Shown piece by piece: positions 30,197 to 37,821 of a stretch of DNA of 37,821 bases. A model generated the notes under the pieces. That model had not been told where the DNA came from, ran no database searches, and saw only the letters and a list, made by a program, of their open reading frames with translations. Every line of letters begins with the position of its first letter. The first letter of the stretch is position 1. The stretch comes from Lachnospiraceae bacterium UBA7182. Its GTDB lineage: Bacteria > Bacillota > Clostridia > Lachnospirales > Lachnospiraceae. A program made the translations under genes and the position numbers. The DNA lies in the NCBI GenBank assembly GCA_002491115.1, contig DKVI01000066.1:1-37821 (forward strand). The letters run 5' to 3'.

Positions 30197-32338
30197 TTGA
30201 AAAAAGAATATATGAAACCTGAATATTTTGAAAATCGGGAACTGAGCTGGATCGGATTTAACGAGCGGATTCTGGGGGAAGCCAGGGACAAGAAAAATCC
30301 GTTATTTGAGAGACTGAAATTTTTGAGCATTACTTCTTCCAATCTGGATGAATTTTTTATGGTCCGGGTCGCTTCCTTAAAAGATATGGTCAACGCGGAA
30401 TACTCCAAAAAGGATTTCTCCGGTATGACGCCCCAGCAGCAGTTGGACGCCATTCATGACCGGGTACACGGCTTTGTGAGCGCCCAGTATTCCATCTGGC
30501 AGCGTTCTTTACTGCCGGGACTGCGCCAGTGCGGCCTTCAGGTGATCGAAGATCATACCCAGCTAAACGATGAGCAGAAGCGGTATGTGGACCAGTACTT
30601 TGTGGAGAACGTATATCCGGTCGTGACGCCCATGGCGGTGGACTCTTCCAGACCTTTCCCCCTGATCGTCAATAAGACGCTGAACCTGGGCGCGCTTCTT
30701 AAGAAAAAAAATGAAAAAGACGCGGAGCTTGAGTTTGCCACCGTGCAGGTTCCGGCAGTCTTACCCAGGATTATATCCATCCCATCGGTGGAAAAAGACG
30801 TCCGGTCGGTGATTCTCCTGGAGGAAATGATCGCCCGGAATATGCCTCAGCTTTTCTTAAGCTATGATGTGGTCTGCGTACATCCCTACCGGATCATGAG
30901 GAACGCGGACCTGACGATTGATGAGGACGAAGCTTCCGATCTTTTAAAAGAGATACAAAAACAGTTGAAAAAACGCCAGTGGGGCGAGGTGATCCGCCTT
31001 GAGGTGGATGAAAAGATCGATAAACGCCTTTTAAAGATCCTGAAAAAAGAATTTGAGATCAAAGAGGATGCCATCTACCGGACTTCGGGTCCTCTGGATC
31101 TGACGTTTTTGATGAAAATGTACGGGCTGGAAGGGTTTGAGCAATATAAAGAGCCGAAATATGTTCCTCAGCCGGTACCGAATCTGACAGGCAGGCAGGA
31201 CATTTTTGAGGAAATCCGAAAAGGGGATATTCTGCTGCATCACCCGTATCAGACCTTTGATCCGGTGGTGGATTTTATTAAAAAAGCGTCCCGGGATTCC
31301 CGGGTGCTGGCCATCAAGCAGACCCTTTACCGGGTCAGCGGCAATTCGCCCATCATCGCGGCTCTTGCCCAGGCGGCGGAAAACGGTAAGCAGGTGTCCG
31401 TGCTGGTGGAATTAAAAGCGCGTTTTGACGAGGAACACAATATCGCCTGGGCAAAGATGCTTGAGCGCTCCGGGTGCCATGTAATCTACGGCCTGGTGGG
31501 ACTTAAGACGCACAGCAAGATCACGCTGGTGGTGCGCCGGGAGGAAGACGGTATCCGCAGATATGTACACCTGGGGACAGGCAACTATAATGATACGACG
31601 GCCAAACTCTATACGGACATGGGCCTTCTGACCTGCTCGGAAGCCATCGGGGAAGATGCGACGGCAGTCTTTAATATGCTCTCCGGCTATTCCGAACCGG
31701 CCAACTGGAATAAGCTGTCCTTGGCGCCTCTGTGGTTAAGGGACCGCTTTATGACCATGATACACAGAGAGACGGTCAACGCCAAAAACGGGGAACCAGC
31801 GCATATTGTGGCGAAGATGAATTCTTTGTGCGATCCGGGACTGATCGCGGCTTTGTATGAGGCCAGTGCGGCAGGCGTGAAGATCGAGCTGATCATCCGC
31901 GGGATCTGTTCTCTTAAAGTGGGGATTCCGGGCGTCAGCGAAAACATCACCGTGCGCTCCATCGTGGGAACGTACCTGGAGCACAGCCGGATCTATTATT
32001 TCTTAAATGGAGGAGAGGAGGAGATCTACCTTGCCAGCGCGGACTGGATGCCGAGAAACCTGGACCGCCGGGTGGAGATCTTATTCCCCATTGAAAACGA
32101 ACAGTTGAAAAAAGAAGTGATGCATGTACTTCAGATTCAATTGCAGGATACCATAAAAGCCCAGGTAAAGCAGCCGGACGGAACTTATGAGAAAGTAGAC
32201 CGCCGGGGCAAGGCGGCTTTGTGCGCTCAGGAATATTTTATGAAGTACGCGAAAGATCTGAATAAACAGCAGGAGGATACGGTTCAGAGCCGGGTGTTTA
32301 TCCCGGAGGAACCGATGGAAGAAGATGACAAAGGATAA
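30197..32338 (+). CDS. ppk1: Polyphosphate kinase 1
   Basis: PPK1 makes polyphosphate from ATP by autophosphorylated histidine. The 713-residue length is typical. Catalytic His439 (KTHSK) and His458 (YVHLGTGNYN) correspond to E. coli His435 and His454. The N-terminus is ELSWIGFNERILGEA; the middle has FATVQVPAVLPR. The start is TTG at 30197, ten bases after AGGAGG (30181-30186). ATG 30190 is out of frame and hits a stop after ten codons; ATG 30212 is too far from the site. Together with Ppx/GppA upstream it makes a polyphosphate synthesis and breakdown pair. Confidence 0.95.
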   Translation: MKKEYMKPEYFENRELSWIGFNERILGEARDKKNPLFERLKFLSITSSNLDEFFMVRVASLKDMVNAEYSKKDFSGMTPQQQLDAIHDRVHGFVSAQYSIWQRSLLPGLRQCGLQVIEDHTQLNDEQKRYVDQYFVENVYPVVTPMAVDSSRPFPLIVNKTLNLGALLKKKNEKDAELEFATVQVPAVLPRIISIPSVEKDVRSVILLEEMIARNMPQLFLSYDVVCVHPYRIMRNADLTIDEDEASDLLKEIQKQLKKRQWGEVIRLEVDEKIDKRLLKILKKEFEIKEDAIYRTSGPLDLTFLMKMYGLEGFEQYKEPKYVPQPVPNLTGRQDIFEEIRKGDILLHHPYQTFDPVVDFIKKASRDSRVLAIKQTLYRVSGNSPIIAALAQAAENGKQVSVLVELKARFDEEHNIAWAKMLERSGCHVIYGLVGLKTHSKITLVVRREEDGIRRYVHLGTGNYNDTTAKLYTDMGLLTCSEAIGEDATAVFNMLSGYSEPANWNKLSLAPLWLRDRFMTMIHRETVNAKNGEPAHIVAKMNSLCDPGLIAALYEASAAGVKIELIIRGICSLKVGIPGVSENITVRSIVGTYLEHSRIYYFLNGGEEEIYLASADWMPRNLDRRVEILFPIENEQLKKEVMHVLQIQLQDTIKAQVKQPDGTYEKVDRRGKAALCAQEYFMKYAKDLNKQQEDTVQSRVFIPEEPMEEDDKG

Positions 32339-33149
32339 AAAAGGACTGTTTCTGGACATGGACGGGACGACGCTGGACAATGAACGCAGAATCTCGCGCG
32401 AAAATATGGAAGCTTTAAAAAAGGTCATTCAGGCAGGTCATGAGGTGGTGGTGACGACGGGCAGGCCCGCCGCCAGCGCCGGGTATCTGTTAAAGGAACA
32501 CCACCTGGACGAGATCGGCTGCAGGTATGTGATCGCATATAACGGAGGAATGCTTCTGGACTGTGTGTCAAATCAGGTGATCTTTAAAAAGACGCTCCCC
32601 CTTACTTACGTAAAAGAACTGGCAGACGCCGCCAGACAAAGGGGCATCTATATTCATACGTACGAGGATGACAAGGTGGTGACCGAACGGGAAGACGAGA
32701 ATCTGGCACATTATCTGAACAAAACCAGTATGAAAGCCCATGTGGTAAAAGATATGGCAAAAGAATTAAAGGAAGAACCATGCAAGATGCTGGCGGCGGA
32801 TATCAAAGACCATGAAAGCCTGGAGGCGTTCCGGGACGAGATGAAGCAGTGGGCAGAAGGAAAAGTGGATATGTATTTCAGCTGCCCGGAGTACCTGGAG
32901 ATTGTGCCCAAAGGCGTGTGCAAGGGCGAAGCGTTAAAGGCGTTCTGTAAAGCCCACGGGATTGCGGTGGAACATGCGGTGGCAGTGGGGGACGAAGGCA
33001 ACGATATCTCCATGATCCGGGCAGCGGGAACCGGCTGCGCCGTGGCGAACGGCATGGAGGAAGTGAAAAGGGCAGCAGATTATGTGACCGAAAGGGACAA
33101 TGACCAGTCGGCCATTGCGGAAGTGGTGGAAAAGTTCGTGCTGCCCTGA
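32325..33149 (+). CDS. Cof-type HAD phosphatase
   Basis: The 274-residue protein has HAD motif I LFLDMDGTTLDN, motif II in VVTTGRPAA, a Cof-type cap in the middle, and motif IV VAVGDEGNDISMI. Members dephosphorylate sugar phosphates, nucleotides or pyridoxal phosphate with broad specificity; the substrate is not clear. It overlaps ppk1 by 14 bases and ends the operon. It converges with the spore gene, with only 6 bases between the stops and no obvious terminator. Confidence 0.9.
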   Translation: MTKDKKGLFLDMDGTTLDNERRISRENMEALKKVIQAGHEVVVTTGRPAASAGYLLKEHHLDEIGCRYVIAYNGGMLLDCVSNQVIFKKTLPLTYVKELADAARQRGIYIHTYEDDKVVTEREDENLAHYLNKTSMKAHVVKDMAKELKEEPCKMLAADIKDHESLEAFRDEMKQWAEGKVDMYFSCPEYLEIVPKGVCKGEALKAFCKAHGIAVEHAVAVGDEGNDISMIRAAGTGCAVANGMEEVKRAADYVTERDNDQSAIAEVVEKFVLP

Positions 33150-33155
33150 GGAAAT

Positions 33156-34553
33156 TTACAGTTTCAGGCGGAAAAGCTGACGTTTCAGCGCGGACCAGCG
33201 GAAAGGAATCAGAGGGTACAGATAACTCTTTCCGGCAAACGTCCGGCAGGTAAGGAGACTGAAAGCGGCGATGCATAAGCCCGCGATAAAACCCCAGAGA
33301 GAGAAACAGCCTGTCAGGATCAAAAGCAGGATGCGCATGAATTTGACGGCATAATTCAATTCGGCGTTGGACTGAGAGTAGTTTGCTATGGTTACAAAAG
33401 CCATATAGAGCATGACTTCTTCATTGAACCAGCCGGAATTGACGGCAAATTCTCCGATGACCAGACCGGCGATGACGGACAGGGGCGTACTTAGCATGTC
33501 CGGCGTGTGGATGGCTGCCAGGCGCAGGCCGTCGATGGAGAGTTCCAGAAGAAGGAACTGTAAGACAAGAGGAATATTGACCGTATCTTTGATCTGAATA
33601 AAGGCAAGGCTTTCGGGAATCCATTCGGGGTGCTGCATCAAAAGCAGGAATAAAGGAGTCAAAAATAAAGACAGGACCATGATCAGGAACCGGGACAGCC
33701 GAAGATAGGTTCCTGTGATGGGAGGAAAATAATAGTCGTTGGCCTCCTCCGTGATGGCGAACAGGCTTGTGGGCAGGATCATGGCGGAAGGCGAATTGTC
33801 CACCAGCAGCACAATATTTCCTTCCAGGATGGAAGCGGCGGCGGTGTCAGGACGTTCGGTTAAGTGAAATCTGGGAAAGGGATTGAACCAGCGGCCCGGA
33901 AGGAGCAGTTCGGCGAGACTTTCCTGGTTCATGGTCAGCGCGTCGACGGTGACAGACTGCAGGCGTTTTTTCAGTTTTTGCAGGCACGTCTGATCCGCCC
34001 TGTCTTCCATATAGCACAAAACGATGTCGGTGCGGCTGCTTTCTCCTAAGGACTGCATTTCCATACACAGTTTCGGAGAGCGGATGCGGCGGCGGATCAG
34101 GGCGGTATTGAATACCACAGTTTCCACGAAACCGTCCCGGGAACCCCGGAGGGTCCGGTCTTTGAACGGTTCTTCCACGCTTCTGGCCGGACAGGTGCGG
34201 CAGTCGATGGCAAGACAGCCTGCAAGGCCGGACAGAAGAAGGCAGGGGACCCCTGACAGAAGGTTTTTCAGTATATCATCCACCGTGGATAAGACTTCCG
34301 TCTCAATGTAAGGAAGGTTCTGCACCTGGAACTGTTCCAGAGAGCCGGGGATGTCTTCGGGTTTTAAGCCGTAGAGATATTCCAGCAGTTTTTCCAGAAT
34401 ATCGTCTTTTACAAGACCGTCGATCAGGAACAGGGCGGCGTTTTTACCCGCGACTGTCAGATCTTTTTCCAGTATGTCAAAATTCCGGTCTGTACCAAGA
34501 AGCCGGCGCAGGCAGGAGATATTTTCCTCATAATTATCAGATAAACTGTTCAT
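33156..34553 (-). CDS. GerA-family spore membrane protein, SpoVAF-like
   Basis: The 465-residue protein has a long soluble N-terminal half (about 1-260), then the VDNSPSAMILPTSLFA segment and about four to five membrane helices. The C-terminal segments IPLVLQFLLLELSIDGLRLA, AIHTPDMLSTPLSVI and FNEEVMLYMA recall SpoVAF more than the receptor subunits GerAA/GerBA as I remember them. SpoVAF-like proteins sit in the spore inner membrane and affect germination. No gerB, gerC or spoVA genes are next to it, so it is an orphan. GAGGTGATC precedes the ATG and a sigma-G-like promoter lies immediately upstream, fitting forespore expression. Confidence 0.85.
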   Translation of the reverse strand: MNSLSDNYEENISCLRRLLGTDRNFDILEKDLTVAGKNAALFLIDGLVKDDILEKLLEYLYGLKPEDIPGSLEQFQVQNLPYIETEVLSTVDDILKNLLSGVPCLLLSGLAGCLAIDCRTCPARSVEEPFKDRTLRGSRDGFVETVVFNTALIRRRIRSPKLCMEMQSLGESSRTDIVLCYMEDRADQTCLQKLKKRLQSVTVDALTMNQESLAELLLPGRWFNPFPRFHLTERPDTAAASILEGNIVLLVDNSPSAMILPTSLFAITEEANDYYFPPITGTYLRLSRFLIMVLSLFLTPLFLLLMQHPEWIPESLAFIQIKDTVNIPLVLQFLLLELSIDGLRLAAIHTPDMLSTPLSVIAGLVIGEFAVNSGWFNEEVMLYMAFVTIANYSQSNAELNYAVKFMRILLLILTGCFSLWGFIAGLCIAAFSLLTCRTFAGKSYLYPLIPFRWSALKRQLFRLKL

Positions 34554-34571
34554 TTAAGATCACCTCAGGGA

Positions 34572-34600
34572 TAGTATGCCCGGAACGGAGAAATATATGA
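34572..34600 (-). promoter_or_regulatory. Sigma-G/sigma-F-like promoter of the spore gene
   Basis: On the minus strand TCATA (34596-34600) and CATACTA (34572-34578) are 17 bases apart. CATACTA fits the sigma-G -10 consensus exactly and the -35 box differs from the usual GCATA by one base. Transcription would start only about 10-14 bases before the ATG, so the leader is short but still holds most of the ribosome binding site. Confidence 0.4.
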
Positions 34601-35499
34601 AAATAACCCGACAAAGGAACCGCGGGATAGCTGTATTTGCCATACTTTTGCTTCTGGCCGCTGCCTGTCTGCTCTCATCCTGCGGTCAGAAAACACAGGC
34701 GCCGGAAGCCAATGCGGAGGAAACATCGGAAGAAAAACTGGAAGAAATACCGAAACTTCCTGAGGAACAGGAAGAAGAGGAACAAAAAGAAACCGAATTT
34801 TCCTCTATGGATGAGATAACGCCGGATACAGAAGAAATTCCGCCGGAAGACCTGACGAAAGAAGAACCTGTAACGGGCGGCCATGTGGTAGTCATAGACC
34901 CGGGGCATCAGAAAAAAGGCGACAGTACACAGGAACCCAACGGCCCGGATTCTTCGGTTATGAAAGCCCGCGTGGCGGGCGGAACCAGCGGCCGGACCAC
35001 AGGCGTCCCGGAGTATGAGCTGACACTGGACATTTCCTTAAAGCTTCGGGACGAACTGGAAGCACGGGGCTATACTGTGTATATGACCAGGGAAACCCAT
35101 GACGTGAATATCAGCAATATGGAGCGCGCCCTGTACGCTTCGTCGGTGGGCGCGGAGATAGCGGTGCGCATCCATGCCAACGGTTCGGAGGATACTTCCG
35201 TAAGCGGCGCTCTGGCGCTTGCGCCGTCTTCCGAGAATCCCTATGTCAGCTATCTGGCTTCGGAAAGCCAGTCTTTAAGTAAATGTATTCTGGACGCTTA
35301 CTGTGATGCCACCGGCATGGGCAATAAAGGCGTCGTATCTTCGGATACCATGACGGGGATCAACTGGAGTACGGTTCCGGTTACGATCCTGGAGATGGGA
35401 TTTATGACCAATCCCGCCGACGATACCAACATGCAGGATGCAGAATACCAGCAGAAGATGGTACAGGGAATCGCGGACGGGATCGACACGTATTTTTGA
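34597..35499 (+). CDS. N-acetylmuramoyl-L-alanine amidase (Amidase_3) lipoprotein
   Basis: The 300-residue protein has a lipoprotein signal (hydrophobic residues 11-25, LLSSC with Cys29), a very acidic Glu/Pro spacer (about 40-100) and a zinc amidase domain with HVVVIDPGH, the zinc ligand Glu in VPEYELTLD, RIHANGSED and the catalytic ILEMGFMTNPAD. It cuts the bond between MurNAc and the stem peptide from outside the membrane. ATG at 34597 is chosen because ACGGAG (34585-34590) lies 6 bases upstream; ATG 34576 is an alternative seven codons earlier. It is divergent from the spore gene. A sporulation or cell-separation role is possible. Confidence 0.92.
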   Translation: MKITRQRNRGIAVFAILLLLAAACLLSSCGQKTQAPEANAEETSEEKLEEIPKLPEEQEEEEQKETEFSSMDEITPDTEEIPPEDLTKEEPVTGGHVVVIDPGHQKKGDSTQEPNGPDSSVMKARVAGGTSGRTTGVPEYELTLDISLKLRDELEARGYTVYMTRETHDVNISNMERALYASSVGAEIAVRIHANGSEDTSVSGALALAPSSENPYVSYLASESQSLSKCILDAYCDATGMGNKGVVSSDTMTGINWSTVPVTILEMGFMTNPADDTNMQDAEYQQKMVQGIADGIDTYF

Positions 35500-36273
35500 T
35501 CAGTGTCTCTGATCTTTGTTGGCGTATGTCTCGCAGAATCTGGCGGAAAAAGAAGGCGCCTCTCCTCCGGCATAAAGATGGGAGATATCTCCCAGATGCG
35601 TACTTCTGAACATGGCGATCCCTTCCTCACGTTCTTCGGTGAAGACTTCCGTTACGGAAGTCGGCGCGAAAGCGGTACCCTGCCACAGGCAGAAGGGGGA
35701 AATATTTAAAAGGTGGGATAACAGGACACAGGTAAGGCCGAAGTGGCAGAAAAAGGTGATCGTGTCCGTGTTTGCTTTTTCGACCCGATACATAAGCCCG
35801 TCCCGTACATAGCCGTATTTGGCGAGAAGCTCATTCAGATGCCGGATGACAGAATCATAGATCTGGACGATATCGCTGTGTCTGGCGATCTCGGAAGTCC
35901 GCCAGCCTTCCCGGTCCATGTATTCCGGATGCTGCATATAATAGGAGGGCATAAGATCCCATACGATTCTGGGCTGGTACAGGCCGTCTTTGGTCTTTGT
36001 ATTGGGAAAAGCCTTTTGCAGCGTCTCCGAATGGTTTATATCCAGCCTGGCGGGAAACTCCATCAGCCAGTCAAACGTTCTGGCGGTAAGTCCCAGCTTT
36101 TTAAGCGTATAGGAAGCCGTCTCCTGGGCGCGTCCCAGAGGGGATACAAAACAGTCGCCCGGATGCAGGTCTTTTGCCGACTCTGCAAGAAGGGCCGCTT
36201 CTGTCTTTCCTTTTGCCGTCAGGCAGTCGTGTTCATAGTCCGGATCGCCGTGGCGAATCATTAATATTCTCAT
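35500..36273 (-). CDS. Histidine phosphatase (phosphoglycerate mutase-like) family protein
   Basis: The 257-residue protein starts MRILMIRHGDPDYEHDCLTA with the RHG phosphohistidine site (His8), has SPLGRAQETA with the conserved Arg, a glutamate-bearing segment, and a second histidine in FFCHFG near residue 180. The substrate is not known; this extended form is common in Lachnospiraceae. Its stop codon abuts that of the amidase. A near-consensus promoter drives it from the right. Confidence 0.9.
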   Translation of the reverse strand: MRILMIRHGDPDYEHDCLTAKGKTEAALLAESAKDLHPGDCFVSPLGRAQETASYTLKKLGLTARTFDWLMEFPARLDINHSETLQKAFPNTKTKDGLYQPRIVWDLMPSYYMQHPEYMDREGWRTSEIARHSDIVQIYDSVIRHLNELLAKYGYVRDGLMYRVEKANTDTITFFCHFGLTCVLLSHLLNISPFCLWQGTAFAPTSVTEVFTEEREEGIAMFRSTHLGDISHLYAGGEAPSFSARFCETYANKDQRH

Positions 36274-36308
36274 GGTAATCTCTCCTGATGTATGTTTTTT
36301 GCGTACTG

Positions 36309-36337
36309 ATTATACACTATTTAGCAGAAAGTGGCAA
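36309..36337 (-). promoter_or_regulatory. Strong sigma-A promoter of the histidine phosphatase gene
   Basis: On the minus strand TTGCCA (36332-36337) and TATAAT (36309-36314) are 17 bases apart, 11 of 12 consensus bases. The leader of about 30 bases contains AGGAGA before the ATG ending at 36273. Confidence 0.75.
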
Positions 36338-36347
36338 TTATAAGAAA

Positions 36348-36857
36348 ATGAAAAAGAAAACAAAGATATTTGCGGTCAGCGGCGTGAAAAACTCCGGTAA
36401 GACGACACTGATCAGCCGTATACTGCCCATATTGTCCGATTATGGGCTGAAAGTAGCGACAATTAAGCATGACGGGCATGATTTTGACGCGGACGTGCCG
36501 GGGACAGACACTTACCGGCATTTTCAGGCGGGTGCTTATGGTACGGCCGTTTTTTCGGACTCCAAATATATGGTGGTAAAACAGCAGCCGAAGGTCACGC
36601 AGGAACAGATGATGCTGTTATTCCCGGAGGCGGATCTGATCCTTTTAGAAGGGTTTAAGACATGTTCCTATCCGAAAATTGAACTGATCCGCAGAGGAAA
36701 TTCTGTAAACAGTGTGTGTGAGGGCTGTCATCTGGCGGCGGTTGCCACGGACATGGAGCCGGATGAGCTTGTGCTTTCAGACAGGAAGATTCCTCTTCTG
36801 GACTTAAATGATCCCAAGGCTGTGGCAGATTTTATTTTAGCGTTCGGGGAAGAATAA
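36348..36857 (+). CDS. mobB: Molybdopterin-guanine dinucleotide biosynthesis protein MobB
   Basis: The 169-residue protein is a small P-loop GTPase with GVKNSGKTTL at residues 12-21, ATIKHDGHDFD, and DLILLEGFK, all typical of MobB. It helps MobA attach GMP to molybdopterin. ATG at 36348 gives the family-like start MKKKTKIFAVSG but has only a weak binding site (ATAAGAAA); an ATG at 36288 would add 20 unlike residues. No convincing promoter of its own is visible. Convergent fdhD suggests use in formate dehydrogenase maturation. Confidence 0.88.
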   Translation: MKKKTKIFAVSGVKNSGKTTLISRILPILSDYGLKVATIKHDGHDFDADVPGTDTYRHFQAGAYGTAVFSDSKYMVVKQQPKVTQEQMMLLFPEADLILLEGFKTCSYPKIELIRRGNSVNSVCEGCHLAAVATDMEPDELVLSDRKIPLLDLNDPKAVADFILAFGEE

Positions 36858-36878
36858 AAATCTGCGGGACGGGTTTTG

Positions 36879-37616
36879 TCAGCTTACGGGAGGAGTGCCG
36901 GCGAACAGTTTCATACGATCCTGCCTGGCGGCGCAGATCAGTGTGAGCGCGTATTGCTCTGCCAGATTGACGGCTTCCCGGGAAGGGGCAGCTTTGCTGA
37001 CAAGGACCGGGATTCTGGCACGGATGGCTTTGATGACCATATCCGTGGGAATCCGCCCGCTGGAACAGACCATACATCCGGTCAGGTCAATGCCATGAAG
37101 CAGGGCATATCCGATGGCTTTGTCCAATGCATTATGCCTGCCAATATCTTCACACCGGAAGATAAGCTTTCCTTCCTGCGCAAGAAAACAAAGATGTGTG
37201 GAGCGGGTCTGTTTATGTAAAGGCATGTCCTCCTGAAAACAGTCAGCCAGGGCAAACACATGGGAAGCTTTCCATGGAATCGGAGTGACCGGGTGAATCT
37301 GCGCATCAGCCGCAAGGTCACTGCTGTTTTTTAAAAGGATGCTTGCTTCGCTGCCGGTTTCGCAGATATAGATCTGCTTTACGTCATTGACGGAGCAGAT
37401 CATGCCTTCTGTCAGCAGGCGCCCTAAGATCAGCTCGGATAAAAACTGCGGGGTGCAGATCAGTTTCATAGTCAGTTGCTCATTCACACGGACATTTATC
37501 AGATGTTCTTTCAGAACCGGTTCGGATTCTTCCCGATACTCGCCGTCCCGTCCAATTAACTGATAAAAAACCGTATCTGAAAGTGTCAGGTTATGGTATG
37601 ATTCGTTTTTGTTCAT
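36879..37616 (-). CDS. fdhD: Formate dehydrogenase accessory sulfurtransferase FdhD
   Basis: FdhD carries sulfur from a cysteine desulfurase to the molybdenum cofactor of formate dehydrogenase. The 245-residue protein has LILGRLLTEG, then CEDIGRHNALDKAIG at 155-169 and SSGRIPTDMVIKAI. The CxxC loop known from E. coli (Cys121 and Cys124) is not in the matching place (residues about 100-115). Candidate sulfur acceptors are Cys143 (THLC), which resembles a THSC motif of clostridial members, or the displaced CMVC at 181-184. It has a perfect promoter and converges with mobB. No formate dehydrogenase gene is in the window. Confidence 0.9.
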   Translation of the reverse strand: MNKNESYHNLTLSDTVFYQLIGRDGEYREESEPVLKEHLINVRVNEQLTMKLICTPQFLSELILGRLLTEGMICSVNDVKQIYICETGSEASILLKNSSDLAADAQIHPVTPIPWKASHVFALADCFQEDMPLHKQTRSTHLCFLAQEGKLIFRCEDIGRHNALDKAIGYALLHGIDLTGCMVCSSGRIPTDMVIKAIRARIPVLVSKAAPSREAVNLAEQYALTLICAARQDRMKLFAGTPPVS

Positions 37617-37637
37617 GTCAGTCCCTCCTGCTATCAG

Positions 37638-37666
37638 ATTATATCTGGGGAAAGGGACGCTGTCAA
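37638..37666 (-). promoter_or_regulatory. Perfect consensus sigma-A promoter of fdhD
   Basis: On the minus strand TTGACA (37661-37666) and TATAAT (37638-37643) are exactly 17 bases apart, a full 12 of 12 match. A leader of about 15 bases leads into GGAGGGAC and the ATG ending at 37616. Such strength is unusual for an accessory gene. Confidence 0.85.
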
Positions 37667-37708
37667 ATTTTTCTTCCGGTGCGAAATAAAAATAATATCA
37701 TAAAACTA

Positions 37709-37737
37709 TTAACAAAATCACAAAAATATGGTAAGAT
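37709..37737 (+). promoter_or_regulatory. Promoter of a gene beyond the right edge
   Basis: TTAACA (37709-37714) and TAAGAT (37732-37737) are 17 bases apart. Transcription near 37744 would run rightward out of the window. It is divergent from fdhD. Confidence 0.55.
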
Positions 37738-37743
37738 TTTTAT

Positions 37744-37821
37744 AGTTATGAGCAGGAGGGGCAGACCCCGTTCCTGAAGACTTCGTGAGAGGAGGAAGAT
37801 TAAGCATTTAAAAACATAGAC
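37744..37821 (+). other. Leader with hairpin of the next gene
   Basis: CAGGA (37753-37757) with TCCTG (37772-37776) and GGGG (37758-37761) with CCCC (37766-37769) form a compact hairpin near the predicted 5' end. AGAGGAGGAAG further on could be a ribosome binding site. No start codon for a long frame is seen before the end of the window. I cannot match the leader to a riboswitch family. Confidence 0.4.

Noticed and set aside
36288..36320. Forward promoter for mobB around TATACACTAT
   Set aside because: No acceptable -35 box lies 16-18 bases upstream; the same bases form the -10 of a strong minus-strand promoter.
37748..37777. Nine-residue frame MSRRGRPRS in the right-edge leader
   Set aside because: Its ATG is only about 4 bases from the predicted transcript start, has no binding site, and the bases are explained by a hairpin.
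1..37821. CRISPR arrays, tRNA or rRNA genes, complete insertion sequences, prophage
   Set aside because: None seen: no regularly spaced repeats, no cloverleaf-like sequences, no transposase, integrase or phage structural proteins.

Overview
The window looks like chromosomal DNA of a spore-forming clostridium, most likely a member of the Lachnospiraceae. This is inferred from gene order and protein style (asp23-nusB-xseA-xseB-ispA-dxs-tlyA-nadK-argR-recN-spoIVB, spore genes, NrdG, RF3, lipoprotein amidase), not from a marker gene. Coding density is high and almost all genes belong to known families. There are no rRNA or tRNA genes, CRISPR arrays, phage genes or intact insertion sequences.

Layout. 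1-470 is a gene graveyard: a promoter followed by the N-terminus of a Uma2-type endonuclease joined to the C-terminus of a DUF1703/PDDEXK_9-type protein. The promoter of the next gene sits at the end of this remnant. 494-4086 holds a FIST sensor protein, a soluble methyl-accepting protein and release factor 3. 4179-14310 is a long housekeeping and sporulation operon: Asp23, NusB, exonuclease VII (both subunits), polyprenyl synthase and DXS (MEP isoprenoid route), TlyA, NAD kinase, ArgR, RecN and SpoIVB, closed by a terminator. spo0A, which usually follows spoIVB, is absent here. 14429-17095 holds a Nudix hydrolase, an FAD oxidoreductase and a cytidylate-kinase-like protein. 17286-19606 is a polar amino acid ABC transporter behind a consensus promoter with an upstream palindrome. 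19700-19780 is a scrap of a MazE/AbrB antitoxin. 19904-23212 is a signalling cluster: prepilin peptidase, PP2C phosphatase, transmembrane Ser/Thr kinase and a small membrane protein. 23221-24745 (minus strand) pairs a SagB-type nitroreductase with a class-I amidotransferase-fold hydrolase that lacks its usual nucleophile. 24932-33149 is a second long operon: RimO, PgsA, a CinA C-terminal protein, NrdG, dUTPase, Ppx/GppA, polyphosphate kinase and a HAD phosphatase. 33156-37616 holds a SpoVAF/GerA-like spore protein behind a sigma-G-like promoter, a cell-wall amidase lipoprotein, a histidine phosphatase, MobB and FdhD (molybdenum cofactor use). The window ends in the leader of a further gene.

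The most unusual thing seen is a recurrent intergenic element. Three gene leaders (before the cytidylate-kinase-like gene, the ABC transporter and polyphosphate kinase) each carry two copies of a CGGAACTATAAYAG-like motif. The copies flank a hairpin with an outer stem, a small asymmetric internal loop (GTA opposite GAA in two of three) and an inner stem whose sequence differs completely between copies. The downstream motif copy merges into the Shine-Dalgarno sequence. A fourth, single motif copy precedes the Nudix gene. I cannot assign it to a named RNA or repeat family. It is either a structured 5' leader element or a small palindromic repeat that brings its own ribosome binding site.
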